A DNA stretch of 64,000 nt from Microbacterium sp. SORGH_AS_0969 (GTDB lineage: Bacteria; Actinomycetota; Actinomycetes; Actinomycetales; Microbacteriaceae), in contig NZ_JAUTAG010000001.1 in NCBI RefSeq assembly GCF_030818255.1, positions 3,844,001 to 3,908,000 on the forward strand, in the 5' to 3' direction. Each line of letters opens with the position of its first letter. Position 1 is the first letter of the stretch. This document shows, piece by piece, positions 31,057 through 40,831 of this stretch. The notes below the pieces were generated by a model. It did no database searches and was not told the origin of the DNA. It saw only the letters and a program-made list of their open reading frames with translations. The position numbers and the translations under genes are program-made.

Positions 31057-31667
31057 AGTGCTCCCTTGGTGCTCGGGATGCCGTCGACCAGCGGGTCGAG
31101 CGCCTTCGCCTGGCGGAACGCGCGCGCGAGTGCCTTGTACTCGGCCTCGGCGATGTGGTGCGGATCACGCCCCCCGAGGACGCGCACGTGCACCGTGAGA
31201 CCCGCGTGGATCGAGATCGCCTCGAACGAGTGCCGAACCAGCGAGCCCGTGAAGTGACCACCGATCAGGTGGTGCTCGAAGCCCGCGGGCTCACCCGTGT
31301 GCACGAGGTAGGGGCGGCCACTGATGTCGACGACCGCCTGAGCGAGCGCCTCGTCCAGGGGGACCAGGGCGTCGCCGTACCGCGCGATGCCCGACTTGTC
31401 GCCGAGTGCCTGACGGATCGCCTGACCGAGCACGATCGAGGTGTCTTCGACGGTGTGGTGTGCGTCGATGTGCGTGTCGCCGGTGGCGCGCACGCGGAGG
31501 TCGGTCAGCGAGTGCTTGGCGAACGCCGTCAGCATGTGATCGAAGAACGGGACCGTGGTCTGGATGTCACTGGCACCGCGTCCGTCGAGGTCGAGCTCGA
31601 GCTCGATGTGCGACTCGCTCGTCTCGCGTGTGAGAGAAGCGGTGCGGGGCGTGGCGGGGCCGGTCAT
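31053..31667 (-). CDS. hisB: imidazoleglycerol-phosphate dehydratase
   Basis: Monofunctional Mn-dependent dehydratase of 204 residues, without the phosphatase domain of enteric HisB. Metal-binding His clusters are seen in [32 protein letters not shown] and [19 protein letters not shown]. The ATG at 31667 overlaps the hisC stop as ATGA. The frame continues upstream only inside hisC. Confidence 0.97.
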   Translation of the reverse strand: MTGPATPRTASLTRETSESHIELELDLDGRGASDIQTTVPFFDHMLTAFAKHSLTDLRVRATGDTHIDAHHTVEDTSIVLGQAIRQALGDKSGIARYGDALVPLDEALAQAVVDISGRPYLVHTGEPAGFEHHLIGGHFTGSLVRHSFEAISIHAGLTVHVRVLGGRDPHHIAEAEYKALARAFRQAKALDPLVDGIPSTKGAL

Positions 31668-32749
31668 GACCGCGATCCTACCGAGGCGAGGGCATCGAGG
31701 AACGCGGTGGTCTCGTCGGCCGTGCCCGCCGTGACGCGCAGGTGGTGCGCGATGCCGACGTCGCGGATGAGGACGCCGCGGTCGTACAACGCCTTCCAGG
31801 TGGCGGCGGGGTCGTCGACACCGCCGAAGAGCACGAAGTTGGTCCACGATTCGTGCGCCGAGTAGCCGAGCGCCGACACCGTGGCCGAGATCCGGTCGCG
31901 TTGAGCGACGATCTCGTCGACCATCGACAGCATGGTGTCGGCGTGGCCGAGCGCCGCCGTCGCCGCGGCCTGGGTGAGGGCGCTCAGGTGGTACGGGAGC
32001 CGCACGAGGCGCAGGGCGTCGACGAAGGCCGGATCGGCGGCGAGGTAACCCACGCGTGCACCGGCGAAGGCGAAGGCCTTGCTCATCGTGCGCGAGATGA
32101 CGAGTCGAGGACGGCCGGGCAGCAGAGTGACGGCGGACGGCTCGTCGCGGGGCGCGAACTCCTGGTACGCCTCATCGACGATGACGATCCCGTCGGTCGC
32201 GTCGTAGACCGCCTCGACGACGTCCAGTCGAAGCGGCGTCCCCGTGGGGTTGTTCGGCGCGCACAGGAACACGATGTCGGGACGCTGCTCCCGCACCTGG
32301 GCCGTGGCCGACTCGGGGCTGAGCGTGAAGTCGTGCGCGCGCTCTCCCGCGATCCAGCGCGCCCCGGTCGCGCGCGTGAGGATCGGGTACATCGAGTAGG
32401 TCGGCGCGAAGCCCATGGCCGTCCGTCCGGGCCCGCCGAAGGCTTGCAGGATGTGTTGAAGCACCTCGTTCGAGCCGTTGGCCGCCCAGATCTGTTCGGG
32501 CGTCAAGCCGTGACCGAGGTAGCCGGCGAAGGCCTCACGGAGCCCGGTGAACTCCCGGTCGGGATACCGGTTGACGTCACGCAGCGCCCGGGCGACGGCA
32601 TCCAGGATGTCGTCGGCCACTTCCGCCGGAACGGGGTGCGTGTTCTCGTTCACGTTGAGGGCCACGGGCAGAGCCGCTTGCGGAGCGCCGTAGGGCGTCA
32701 TCCCGCGGAGATCATCGCGAAGAGGGAGGTCGTCGAGGCGCACAGTCAC
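31664..32749 (-). CDS. hisC: histidinol-phosphate aminotransferase
   Basis: PLP enzyme of aminotransferase class I/II, 361 residues. The PLP lysine is K224 in [35 protein letters not shown] and VDEAYQEF are typical HisC motifs. It starts with GTG and TACCAT lies 7 bases upstream, so the hisC-hisB-hisH-priA-sseB transcript is probably leaderless. Unlike many actinobacteria, no hisD precedes it; the LysM/lexA pair does. Confidence 0.95.
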   Translation of the reverse strand: MTVRLDDLPLRDDLRGMTPYGAPQAALPVALNVNENTHPVPAEVADDILDAVARALRDVNRYPDREFTGLREAFAGYLGHGLTPEQIWAANGSNEVLQHILQAFGGPGRTAMGFAPTYSMYPILTRATGARWIAGERAHDFTLSPESATAQVREQRPDIVFLCAPNNPTGTPLRLDVVEAVYDATDGIVIVDEAYQEFAPRDEPSAVTLLPGRPRLVISRTMSKAFAFAGARVGYLAADPAFVDALRLVRLPYHLSALTQAAATAALGHADTMLSMVDEIVAQRDRISATVSALGYSAHESWTNFVLFGGVDDPAATWKALYDRGVLIRDVGIAHHLRVTAGTADETTAFLDALASVGSRS

Positions 32750-32788
32750 CCCACCAATGGTAGGCCGCCGCGACGATCAGCCGACGCC

Positions 32789-33139
32789 TCAGGGCGCGGC
32801 GAGGTACTCGGTGGGGATGGCGATGCGCTGGCCCGCCGAGACCGCTCCGCCATCGAGGGCGTTCAGGCGCGAAATCTGCGCCACGACATCGCGGGGATCA
32901 GCCTCGGGAGCCACGTCTTCGGCGATCGACCAGAGGGTCTCGCCGCTCATCACGGTGATCTCGGCGAACGAGCCGCTCGGGGCACCGCTCTCGCTCGACG
33001 CGAGCGCGGACCCGCCGCCGACGACGGCGATGGCGAGAGCGACCACCACGGGAAGCGCGGCGAGGAACGCCACGACACGGCGACCACGTGCGGTCAGACG
33101 CAGGCGAGTGGTGGGGGCGGTGATGGTGATGCTGCTCAT
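32789..33139 (-). CDS. LysM-domain membrane protein, SOS-controlled division inhibitor candidate
   Basis: 116 residues: a basic N-terminus, one membrane helix (about 22-43) and a single LysM peptidoglycan-binding domain (about 60-110: [16 protein letters not shown]...QRIAIPT). It lies divergent from lexA, the position held by YneA in Bacillus and by LysM proteins such as Rv2719c in mycobacteria, which halt division after DNA damage. The ATG at 33139 has AAGGAG seven bases upstream. Its promoter is overlapped by an SOS box. Function is inferred from architecture, position and this box. Confidence 0.85.
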   Translation of the reverse strand: MSSITITAPTTRLRLTARGRRVVAFLAALPVVVALAIAVVGGGSALASSESGAPSGSFAEITVMSGETLWSIAEDVAPEADPRDVVAQISRLNALDGGAVSAGQRIAIPTEYLAAP

Positions 33140-33210
33140 GGTGTGCTCCTTGGTGGGGAGAGATTCGCACCCCACCCTCGGCCGGGAGGGCGGTGGTGCG
33201 AATCTGTATT

Positions 33211-33242
33211 CCGAATCTATCTTCGATACTTTCGAGTGTCAA
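33211..33242 (-). promoter_or_regulatory. LexA-controlled promoter of the LysM gene
   Basis: Minus strand: a perfect -35 TTGACA (33242-33237), a 17-base spacer and -10 TAGATT (33219-33214). The SOS box CCGAATCTATCTTCGA (33211-33226) fits TCGAA-N6-TTCGA with one mismatch and covers the -10. The expected transcript start is near 33207, about 68 bases before the LysM start. Confidence 0.8.
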
Positions 33243-33397
33243 CACCGGCTGTGATCGCAGACGAATCGAACGCGACACGCGTGAGGCTCCGTGTCATTCG
33301 GGTCGTCCACCGGATACGGTTTCGACACGGAGACCTCATCACCAACCTCCGACATTCGAATTTCCGCCGCAGAATGCGCGGCGCGAGGGGAGCTCAG

Positions 33398-34087
33398 ATG
33401 ACCGACGCGACGACCGCCGCCGGCCGCGAACGGCCGCAGACCCGGCGGCGCAAGAACCTCAGCGACAAGCAGCTCGCGATCCTCGAGGTGATCCAGCGCT
33501 CCATCGCGCGGCACGGCTACCCGCCGAGCATGCGCGAGATCGGCGACGCGGTCGGACTGAAGTCGCTCTCGAGCGTCACCCACCAGCTGAATCAGCTCGA
33601 GCTCAGCGGCTACCTGCGCCGCGACCCGGGCAAGACGCGCGCGATGGAGGTGCTCATCGACCTGCCCGGTGCCGCCGCCGAGAACCCGGCCGACACCGCG
33701 CCGGCGCTCGGTGACGCGGCCCTCGTCCCTCTCGTCGGACGCATCGCCGCCGGGGTTCCCATCACGGCCGACCAGCAGGTGGAGGAGATCTTCCCCCTCC
33801 CCCGCCAGCTCGTGGGCAAGGGGGAGCTCTTCATGCTCAAGGTGTCGGGGGACTCGATGATCGACGCCGCGATCTGCGACGGCGACTGGGTGGTCGTGCG
33901 CTCGCAGGCGACCGCCGAGAACGGCGAGATCGTCGCGGCGATGCTCGACGGCGAGGCGACGGTCAAGACCTTCCGCCGCCGTGACGGCCACACGTGGCTC
34001 CTCCCCCGCAACAGCGCGTTCGAGCCAATCTTGGGCGACGAAGCCGTCGTCCTCGGCCGTGTCGTGGCGGTGCTGCGCGCGGTCTGA
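33398..34087 (+). CDS. lexA: SOS repressor LexA
   Basis: 229-residue repressor and self-cleaving S24 peptidase. The N-terminal winged helix ([20 protein letters not shown]...[12 protein letters not shown]) is followed by the cleavage site A118-G119 in RIAAGVP and the Ser-Lys dyad S153 (GDSMIDA) and K190 (GEATVKTF). The ATG at 33398 follows GGGGAG; another in-frame ATG eight codons upstream is possible. The intergenic region (33140-33397) holds an SOS box nearer the LysM gene and an ATTCGAAT palindrome at 33354-33361. Confidence 0.97.
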   Translation: MTDATTAAGRERPQTRRRKNLSDKQLAILEVIQRSIARHGYPPSMREIGDAVGLKSLSSVTHQLNQLELSGYLRRDPGKTRAMEVLIDLPGAAAENPADTAPALGDAALVPLVGRIAAGVPITADQQVEEIFPLPRQLVGKGELFMLKVSGDSMIDAAICDGDWVVVRSQATAENGEIVAAMLDGEATVKTFRRRDGHTWLLPRNSAFEPILGDEAVVLGRVVAVLRAV

Positions 34088-34170
34088 CAGCCTCCGTCAG
34101 CGCCTCCCGGTGGCGAGTCCGGTGCGCCGTGATGCCTCCGCGGCAAGGCCCGACCCGCCACAATGACGCC

Positions 34171-35214
34171 ATGCCTGACGGACACCTCTCCCTCGCGCCG
34201 ATCCTCGGCAGCGCCACACCGAACACCCGGCTGAGGATCCGTGCCGTCGCATCCGTCGTTCTACTGGCTTTCGCGGTCCTCACGGTGCCTCTGGCCCTCG
34301 TCGCGGCGTGGGCGCGACTTCAGCTCGTCGACGAGGATGCCTTCGCGGCGACGCTCACCCCCCTGGCCGCCGACCCACGAGTGCAGAGCCTCGTGATCGA
34401 CGAGGCGACGAGCGCCATCACGGCATCCCTGGACGCGTCCGTGCCCGACGCCGCGGCGCCACCGGCTGCGGCGCGGGCGCTGGAGCTGCTCGGCCGCCCG
34501 ACCGCGGCGGCGGCGCGTTCGCTCACGGAGCGCGCCGTGACGGAAGTGGTCCACTCGGACCGCTTCTCGAGCGTCTGGCCCGCGGTGGTGCACACCTCCC
34601 ACCGCGCTCTCGTGTTCGGAGCGACGTCGGACGGCGGCGGCATCATCGTGCTGACTCCGGACGGCCTCGGGGTACAGGTCGGCGGGGTGGTGTCGGCGAT
34701 CACCGACGAACTGAGTCTGCAGGGCTCCCCCGTGGCGGCTCTCATCCCCAGGGTCGACCACGTGGTCATCGTCGGCGACGGCGCGCCGTTGCGCATGTTG
34801 CGCCCCGGCTACGCCCTCGCCACCGCGGCGGGCGTGCTGCTACCCGCCTTGGCGGTCGTCCTCCTCGCGGGCGGGGCCCTCGTCGAACAGAGACGGGGAC
34901 GTGCGATCATCGGCACCGGACTGGCGATCGTCGTCGGTTCCGGAGTCCTTCTGATCGGTGCGGCTGTGGCGCCCACCGTCGTCGCCAGGACGGCCGCCGC
35001 CGGCGGTCTCGATCCCGCGGGCGTCGCCGCCATCGTCCGCCAACTGTTGACGTCACTCGTCGGGTCGTCCGGCGTGGTCTTCGGCGCGGGGGCCCTCCTC
35101 CTCGCGGTGGGCGTCATCGTCGCACGGCGCACGGGCCGAACAGCTGCGCATCCGAAGCCGACGCCCGGCGATCTTGCGGCGACGACGGATGGCCGCATCC
35201 GGCCGTTACCATGA
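34171..35214 (+). CDS. actinobacterial membrane protein of unknown function
   Basis: 347 residues with four hydrophobic helices: one near residues 24-45 (VASVVLLAFAVLTVPLALVA), then an extracellular domain of about 170 residues, and three at the C-terminus (LLPALAVVLLAGGALV, IIGTGLAIVVGSGVLLIGAA, GVVFGAGALLLAVGVIV). The outer segment includes ARLQLVDEDAFAATLTPLAA. No catalytic motif was recognised. CACAAT, a weaker -10, lies 6 bases before the ATG. It is 83 bases after lexA and 27 bases before the next gene, so it may belong to a lexA-led operon. Confidence 0.7.
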   Translation: MPDGHLSLAPILGSATPNTRLRIRAVASVVLLAFAVLTVPLALVAAWARLQLVDEDAFAATLTPLAADPRVQSLVIDEATSAITASLDASVPDAAAPPAAARALELLGRPTAAAARSLTERAVTEVVHSDRFSSVWPAVVHTSHRALVFGATSDGGGIIVLTPDGLGVQVGGVVSAITDELSLQGSPVAALIPRVDHVVIVGDGAPLRMLRPGYALATAAGVLLPALAVVLLAGGALVEQRRGRAIIGTGLAIVVGSGVLLIGAAVAPTVVARTAAAGGLDPAGVAAIVRQLLTSLVGSSGVVFGAGALLLAVGVIVARRTGRTAAHPKPTPGDLAATTDGRIRPLP

Positions 35215-35241
35215 CCGAAAGCGCAATCGGAAGCGAGCCCC

Positions 35242-36270
35242 GTGTCTACCAACCCCGCCCCTGGCGACCCTTCTTCCGCCGAGGGTGATGCCCCGGCACC
35301 CACCGCCCTCGGTGCCGCCGAGCCGGCACCGGCACCCACCGAGACACGCGCTCCCGGCGAGGACCACCCGCCCGCCCCCCGGTCGCGGCCCCGCCGGAGC
35401 ACCGTCATCCTCGGTTCGGGCCTCGCACTGCTCGTCGTCGCCGCAAGTGCGGGGTTCTTCTGGCTCAGCGCGCAACTCGCCGCATCCCAGCAGCAGATCC
35501 TGGACCAACAGCAGCAGATAAACGACCAGCAGCGTGAGCTCGAGGAGCAGCGGGCGCAGCTCGATCGCAAGGAGCAGTTCGGCGCGGCCATGCAGGAGCT
35601 CTACGCGACGATCGATCCGCTCGTGGGCCTCCCGTACGCGTCGCTCGTGTCCTGGAGCGAGGTCGAGGGGTTCGCCCACAGCGCCTGGGCGCACCGCGAG
35701 AGCGTCGTGACGATGGAACGTGACATCACCGACGTCAAGATGTTCACGACGAAGCTGGCCAACCGCGTGGAGGCCGCGCGCTCCGTGGGCTCGACGAACG
35801 CGACGGGGAGCCCGTGGGAAGCCGCGCTCGACTCGCTCGGTCACGGGTGGGTGACCATGGCGTACGACGAGAGCAACCGCCCGTGCGGCCTCGAGGCGAT
35901 GGCCTGCGTCTCGAGCGCGGATCCCTTCGTCGTCCACGTCAGCAGCGACACCCGCAACACCTCGACACTGACGGACTGGATGCGCACCGGGGTCGCGTAC
36001 CACGAGTACTCGCACGTGCTGCAGTTCACCAACCCCGAAGCCACGGCATCCGCGCTCACCGCCTTCGGAGGGAATGCGGAGACGATGGCGGACTGCTACG
36101 CGCTGACCTTCCTCGACGGATGGACGTTGGACCACGTGGTGCCCATCGACAGCTCCTCCTACTGGGAAGTGAGCGTGGGCTACGGCTACACGTGCGATGA
36201 TGCGCAGCGCCAGGTCATCCGCGACTGGGTGGGAAGTCTGGGCCTGCAGAAGCGCACCGTCTCGCAGTGA
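35242..36270 (+). CDS. membrane-anchored HExxH protein, putative metallopeptidase
   Basis: 342 residues. A Pro/Ala-rich cytoplasmic tail (1-50) leads to one membrane helix (54-76), a Gln-rich coiled coil (about 78-112: QQQILDQQQQINDQQRELEE) and an extracellular domain. That domain has YHEYSHVLQF (H254, E255, H258) and a Glu at 280 (GNAETMADCYAL), the spacing of gluzincin metallopeptidases. Cysteines at 215, 222, 285 and about 318 could form disulfides. Substrate unknown. It starts with GTG, 27 bases after the preceding membrane-protein gene. Confidence 0.72.
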   Translation: MSTNPAPGDPSSAEGDAPAPTALGAAEPAPAPTETRAPGEDHPPAPRSRPRRSTVILGSGLALLVVAASAGFFWLSAQLAASQQQILDQQQQINDQQRELEEQRAQLDRKEQFGAAMQELYATIDPLVGLPYASLVSWSEVEGFAHSAWAHRESVVTMERDITDVKMFTTKLANRVEAARSVGSTNATGSPWEAALDSLGHGWVTMAYDESNRPCGLEAMACVSSADPFVVHVSSDTRNTSTLTDWMRTGVAYHEYSHVLQFTNPEATASALTAFGGNAETMADCYALTFLDGWTLDHVVPIDSSSYWEVSVGYGYTCDDAQRQVIRDWVGSLGLQKRTVSQ

Positions 36271-36314
36271 GGACGGGCGAGACGGGTGTCGGCGCCCCTC
36301 CTTAGAGTGGATGC

Positions 36315-38208
36315 ATGGCAGACACCCTCCCCTACGGTTCCTGGCCGTCACCGATCACGCCCGAGTCGGTGGCGCAGTCCTCGCCGCGTATCGACGGCGC
36401 ACGGCTGGTGGCTGACGAGGTGTGGTGGGGCGAGTCCGTGCCCGCCGAAGCGGGGCGCGTCGCGGTGAAACGGCGCCGCGCCGACGGAACCATCGAGACC
36501 GTGCTCCCCGCTCCCGCCAACGCCCGCTCGGCGGTGCACGAGTACGGCGGAGGCGCGTGGACGGCATCCGACGACGGCGAGCTGTTCTACGTCGAGAAGA
36601 CCGACCAGCGCGTGTACGCGCTCCGACCGGGCGGCACGGCGCGCCCCCTCACCCCCGCCGACGAGGCCGTGCGTCACGGCGGCCTCCGGTTCGAGCACGG
36701 CGTCCTCCTCGCCGTGCGCGAGACCCACGGTTCCGACCGCGTCCCCGCGCGCGCGATCGTCCGCATCGCCGTCGATGGCGAGGGGGCCGGCGAGGTCCTC
36801 GCCGCCGGGAGCGACTTCCTCGCCCAGCCCGCGCTGTCGCCCGACGGACGACGCCTCGCCTGGGTAGCGTGGAACCACCCCGACATGCCGTGGGACGCCA
36901 CGATCATCCGCGTCGCCGACCTCGACACGGGCACGGTGCGCGACATCGCCGGGGGCGCGAACCGCGCTCCTCCTGCAACCGGTCTGGATCGGCGACGACG
37001 AACTGCTCTACGCCGATGACCCCGACGGTCGGTGGAACCTGTTCCGCCACCCCCTCGACGGCGACGCCCAGGCGGTCGCCCCCGCCGACGCCGACACCGG
37101 CGGTGGGCTCTGGGTGCTCGGGACACGGTGGTTCGGCGCCACCGACGACGGCCGCATCGTCGCCGTGCGGACCGACGGCGGCGACGAGGTCGTCGAGATC
37201 GCCCCGTCCGGGGTCCGTCCGCTGGAGGTCCCCGCCGTGTCGGGCGCCGCGGTCGACGACGCACGCGGTACGCGGGTGCTGGTGTCGGGGTCCGACGCGG
37301 GCGGCCGCTCGGGTCTCTGGCTCGTCGACCTCGCCGCCGGCAGCGTCGATCTCGTCACGGGCGGAGCGGGCTCATGGGGAGACAAATGGATGCCGACGGC
37401 CCGCGCCCTCGAAACCGAGGGGCCGCACGGTACCGTGCACGCCTTCGCCTACGCGCCGACCAATCCCGAGGTCACTGCCCCGGACGACGAGCGCCCGCCG
37501 TACGTCGTTCTCGTGCACGGGGGTCCCACCTCGCACGTCGGACCGGCTCCCTCGGCGAAGACGGCGTTCTTCACAAGCCGCGGGATCGGCGTCCTCGACG
37601 TGAACTACGGAGGTTCCACCGGTTACGGCCGCGCCTATCGGGATCGTCTGAAGGGGCAGTGGGGTGTCGTCGACGTCGATGATGTCGCGGCCGCAGCGTC
37701 CGCTCTCGCCGACGCGGGACTCGCCGACCCTGATCGCCTCGCCATCGCCGGCGGCTCGGCCGGGGGCTGGACCGTGCTCGCCGCGGTGACGAACACCGAC
37801 GTGTTCTCGGCCGGCATCTCCCGCTACGGCGTGGGTGACGCACGCGCGCTGGCGGAAGACACCCACGATTTCGAGGCGCGCTACCTCGACGGGCTCATCG
37901 GCGCTCTCCCCGACGCCGAGAACGTCTACATCGAACGATCCCCGCTCACCCATCCCGAGCGGTTCCGTGTTCCCTTGCTCATCCTGCAGGGCTCAGAAGA
38001 CCGGGTCGTCCCTCCCTCGCAGGCCGAGGCGATCCGAGACGCCCTGGCGGCCCACAGCGTGCCGTACGCGTACGTGCTCTACGAGGGCGAGGGACACGGT
38101 TTCCGCCGCGCGGAGACCGTGATCGACTCGCTCGAGCGCGAACTCGGGTTCCTGGGCGCCGTGTTCGGTTTCGAGACACCGGGGGTCCCCGCACTCGATC
38201 TCGGCTGA
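36315..38208 (+). CDS. S9 prolyl-oligopeptidase-family protein, frameshifted
   Basis: Soluble serine peptidase: N-terminal beta-propeller (residues 1 to about 380), then an alpha/beta-hydrolase domain with nucleophile GGSAGGW, the acid in GSEDRVVPP and catalytic His in GEGHGFR. The first part reads in frame from 36315 to DIAGGA, then shifts; the second part is in the next frame from about 36960 (LLQPVWIGDDELLYADD onwards). The likely site is the G run 36951-36955. The total span is 3n+1, i.e. one extra base; the corrected protein is about 630 residues, normal for the family. TAGAGT lies exactly 6 bases before the ATG. As sequenced the gene is broken. Confidence 0.85.
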
Positions 38209-38397
38209 GACCACCGGGGCTCGCCGGCATCCCCGCCGGGCATCGCACCTCGACGTGCCGGAAGGCTCAGCCGTCCCGACGGGCGCGGGACTCGACCGCG
38301 AAGAGCAGCGGGTCGGGTGATGACACCTTCGAAGCGTGGCACGTCCCGCGGGCGCGCGCGGCCCCGATGCTCCACCGTCGAGAGGCCCCGTGAGGGC

Positions 38398-38431
38398 CGG
38401 GACCCCCGCGCCGAAGCACGGGGATCCCGGG
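38398..38431. terminator. hairpin after hflX
   Basis: CCGGGACCCCCG (38398-38409) pairs with CGGGGATCCCGG (38420-38431) at 11 of 12 positions with a 10-base loop, ending one base before the hflX stop codon. It lies between two convergent genes and may end both transcripts. The rest of 38209-38397 shows nothing recognisable. Confidence 0.6.
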
Positions 38432-38432
38432 G

Positions 38433-39950
38433 TCAGGCCGCGTACGGCTCGAGTTCGGCCGCCAGTCGCGCACCCACGTGCGCGTGCAGGAAGGTTCCGG
38501 TCTCGCGGTGCTCCTGCGCCACGATCAAGCCGCTCTCGTGCACCGCCGACACGAGGTCGCCGCGGTCGTACGGAACGACGGCCTGCACCTCGACGGCGGG
38601 AAGCGGGAGGGCCTCCTCGATCGCGGCGCGAAGCTCATCGATGCCCTCTCCCGTGCGCGACGAGACGAAGTGCGCTCTCGGGGCGAGCCCGCGCAGCACG
38701 AGGCGATCATCGTCGCTGACGAGGTCGGCCTTGTTGAACACGACGATCTCGTGGCCGAAGTCGGCCTCGACGTCGCCCATCACGTCACGAACCGTCGCGA
38801 GCTGCGCGGCCGGGTCGGGGTGCGAGGCGTCCACGACGTGCAGGATCACGTCGGCGTCGCCCACCTCTTCCAGCGTCGAGCGGAAGGCCTCGACGAGCTG
38901 GTGCGGCAGGTTGCGCACGAAACCGACCGTGTCGGTCAGCGTGTACACGCGACCGTCGGTCGTCTCGGAGCGGCGGACCGTGGCATCCAGGGTGGCGAAC
39001 AGCGCGTTCTCGACGAGCACACCGGCGCTCGTGAGGCGGTTGAGCAGGCTCGACTTGCCGGCGTTGGTGTACCCGGCGATGGCGACGGACGGGATCGTGT
39101 GGCGCTTGCGCTCGGCACGCTTGGCCGCCCGCGCGGGAGCGAAGTCGCGCAGCTGCTTGCGCAGCAGCGCCATCTTGGTGCGGATGCGACGGCGATCGAG
39201 CTCGATCTTCGTCTCACCCGGACCGCGCGATCCCATGCCCGCGCCGCCGGCGCCGACCTGTCCACCGGCCTGCCGAGACATCGACTCACCCCACCCGCGC
39301 AGGCGCGGAAGCAGGTACTCGAGCTGAGCGAGCTCGACCTGGGCCTTACCCTCTCGGCTCTTCGCGTGCTGGCTGAAGATGTCGAGGATGACCGTCGTGC
39401 GGTCGATGACCTTGACCTTCACCACGTCTTCGAGCGCGCGGCGCTGACTGGGCGCCAGTTCGGTGTCGGCGATGACGGTGTCGGCGCCCACGGCGGCGAC
39501 GATGTCGCGCAGCTCCTCGGCTTTTCCTCGACCGACGTACGTCGCCGGATCGGGATGCGGTCGGCGCTGGAGCACACCGTCGAGCACGACCGCGCCGGCC
39601 GTCTCGGCGAGCGCGGCCAGTTCGCGGAGGGAGTTCTCGGCATCCGCCTGATACCCCTGCGGGTGGACGCCGACGAGCACCACGTTCTCGAGCCGCAGTT
39701 GGCGGTACTCGACCTCGGTGACGTCTTCGAGCTCGGTCGACAGGCCGGGAACACGACGCAGCGCGGCGCGCTCCTCGCGATCCCATTGATCGCCGTCGGT
39801 GTTGCCCCCGTACGCCGTTGCGGCGTCCTGCAGGGCCTGTGCTGCACCGAAGACCCGGACCCCGCGGTGCGCTTCGGCGCGCGACAGCACGCGGTCCACC
39901 GGGTCCACCGGGGCCGCGTCCGTGCTCGGGGGTGTGGTCTGTTCGGTCAT
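38433..39950 (-). CDS. hflX: ribosome-associated GTPase HflX
   Basis: 505 residues. The N-terminal HflX domain (EVEYRQLRLENVVLVGVHPQ) contains the glycine-rich GGQVGAGGAGMGSRGPGETK segment; the G domain has GYTNAGKSSLLNRL, DTVGFVRNLPHQL and NKAD. HflX binds 50S subunits and in mycobacteria rescues or splits stalled ribosomes (family knowledge). The ATG is preceded by AAAGGA. It is transcribed divergently from the RsmC-like gene. Confidence 0.97.
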   Translation of the reverse strand: MTEQTTPPSTDAAPVDPVDRVLSRAEAHRGVRVFGAAQALQDAATAYGGNTDGDQWDREERAALRRVPGLSTELEDVTEVEYRQLRLENVVLVGVHPQGYQADAENSLRELAALAETAGAVVLDGVLQRRPHPDPATYVGRGKAEELRDIVAAVGADTVIADTELAPSQRRALEDVVKVKVIDRTTVILDIFSQHAKSREGKAQVELAQLEYLLPRLRGWGESMSRQAGGQVGAGGAGMGSRGPGETKIELDRRRIRTKMALLRKQLRDFAPARAAKRAERKRHTIPSVAIAGYTNAGKSSLLNRLTSAGVLVENALFATLDATVRRSETTDGRVYTLTDTVGFVRNLPHQLVEAFRSTLEEVGDADVILHVVDASHPDPAAQLATVRDVMGDVEADFGHEIVVFNKADLVSDDDRLVLRGLAPRAHFVSSRTGEGIDELRAAIEEALPLPAVEVQAVVPYDRGDLVSAVHESGLIVAQEHRETGTFLHAHVGARLAAELEPYAA

Positions 39951-40038
39951 GTGTTCCTTTCGTGGGCGGGCTCTCCCGCTCGTTCTCGCACTTTAGTCGT
40001 CCCCGGCGTCGGAGAGCCGGGTCCGTTACTCTGTCGGA

Positions 40039-40683
40039 ATGGGCAGCGAGCACTATTTCAGCGCGTCGCCATCGAGTCCCGAACAGCTCCGCCGCATCCG
40101 TGTGACGCTTGCCGGTCGTGACCTCGAGGTCGTCACGGCAGGCGGAGTCTTCAGTCCCGACCATGTGGATGCCGGGACCTCGGTGCTCCTCGCCAACACG
40201 CCACCCCCTCCCGCCGGTGGGCACTTCCTCGACCTGGGGTGCGGGTGGGGTCCGATCTCGCTGTCGCTCGCGCTCGCGTCACCGCACGCGACCGTGTGGG
40301 CGGTCGACGTCAACGAGCGTGCTCTCGATCTCGTGAGGCGCAATGCCGAGTCACTCGGCCTCACGAACATCAACGCCGTGCGTCCCGAGGATGTTCCCGA
40401 GGACGTCTCGTTCCGCACCATCCGCTCGAATCCGCCGATCCGCGTGGGCAAGAGCGAGCTGCACAACATGCTCGAACACTGGATTCCGCGCCTGTCCGAG
40501 CGGTCGGACGGGTGGTTCGTCGTGCAGCGCAACCTGGGTTCGGACTCGCTGCAGCGGTGGCTCGCCGCGACCTTCGCGCCGGGCTACAGCGTTCAGCGTG
40601 CGGCGACCGGACGCGGCTTCCGCGTGCTGCGCGTGCGCCGCCACGGCTCGCCGCCGAGCGAGCCGATCGACGTCATCGCCTGA
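40039..40683 (+). CDS. class I SAM methyltransferase, RsmC/small-domain type
   Basis: 214 residues, beginning [20 protein letters not shown]. The SAM site FLDLGCGWGPISLSLA and the substrate motif RSNPPIRVGKSELHNM (NPP[FI]) identify the MTS domain of RsmC/RlmG-type N2-guanine rRNA methyltransferases. Enteric RsmC is about twice as long; this single-domain form is usual in actinobacteria. TACTCT lies exactly 6 bases before the ATG, the leaderless layout. The exact rRNA target is not determinable. Confidence 0.88.
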   Translation: MGSEHYFSASPSSPEQLRRIRVTLAGRDLEVVTAGGVFSPDHVDAGTSVLLANTPPPPAGGHFLDLGCGWGPISLSLALASPHATVWAVDVNERALDLVRRNAESLGLTNINAVRPEDVPEDVSFRTIRSNPPIRVGKSELHNMLEHWIPRLSERSDGWFVVQRNLGSDSLQRWLAATFAPGYSVQRAATGRGFRVLRVRRHGSPPSEPIDVIA

Positions 40684-40748
40684 CGCGGCGTCTGTCGGCG
40701 CGGCCGGATGCCGCGGCGATCGGCCGCGACCCGAGACCTCGCCCGGTG

Positions 40749-40800
40749 TCGCGACGCGGTCTCGCGACGCGGTCTCGCAACGCGGTGCCGCCACGCGGTC
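40749..40800. repeat. 13-bp tandem repeat, four copies
   Basis: TCGCGACGCGGTC twice exactly (40749-40761, 40762-40774), then TCGCAACGCGGTG and CCGCCACGCGGTC. It lies in the 148-base gap between the RsmC-like gene and the convergent dapF. Confidence 0.8.
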
Positions 40801-40831
40801 TCCGCGAGCGCGGAACGCCCGCGCGCTGCGC

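Noticed and set aside
33354..33361. ATTCGAAT as a second SOS box for lexA
   Set aside because: It lacks the TCGAA-N6-TTCGA spacing; it may still be a half-overlapped site but cannot be called from sequence.
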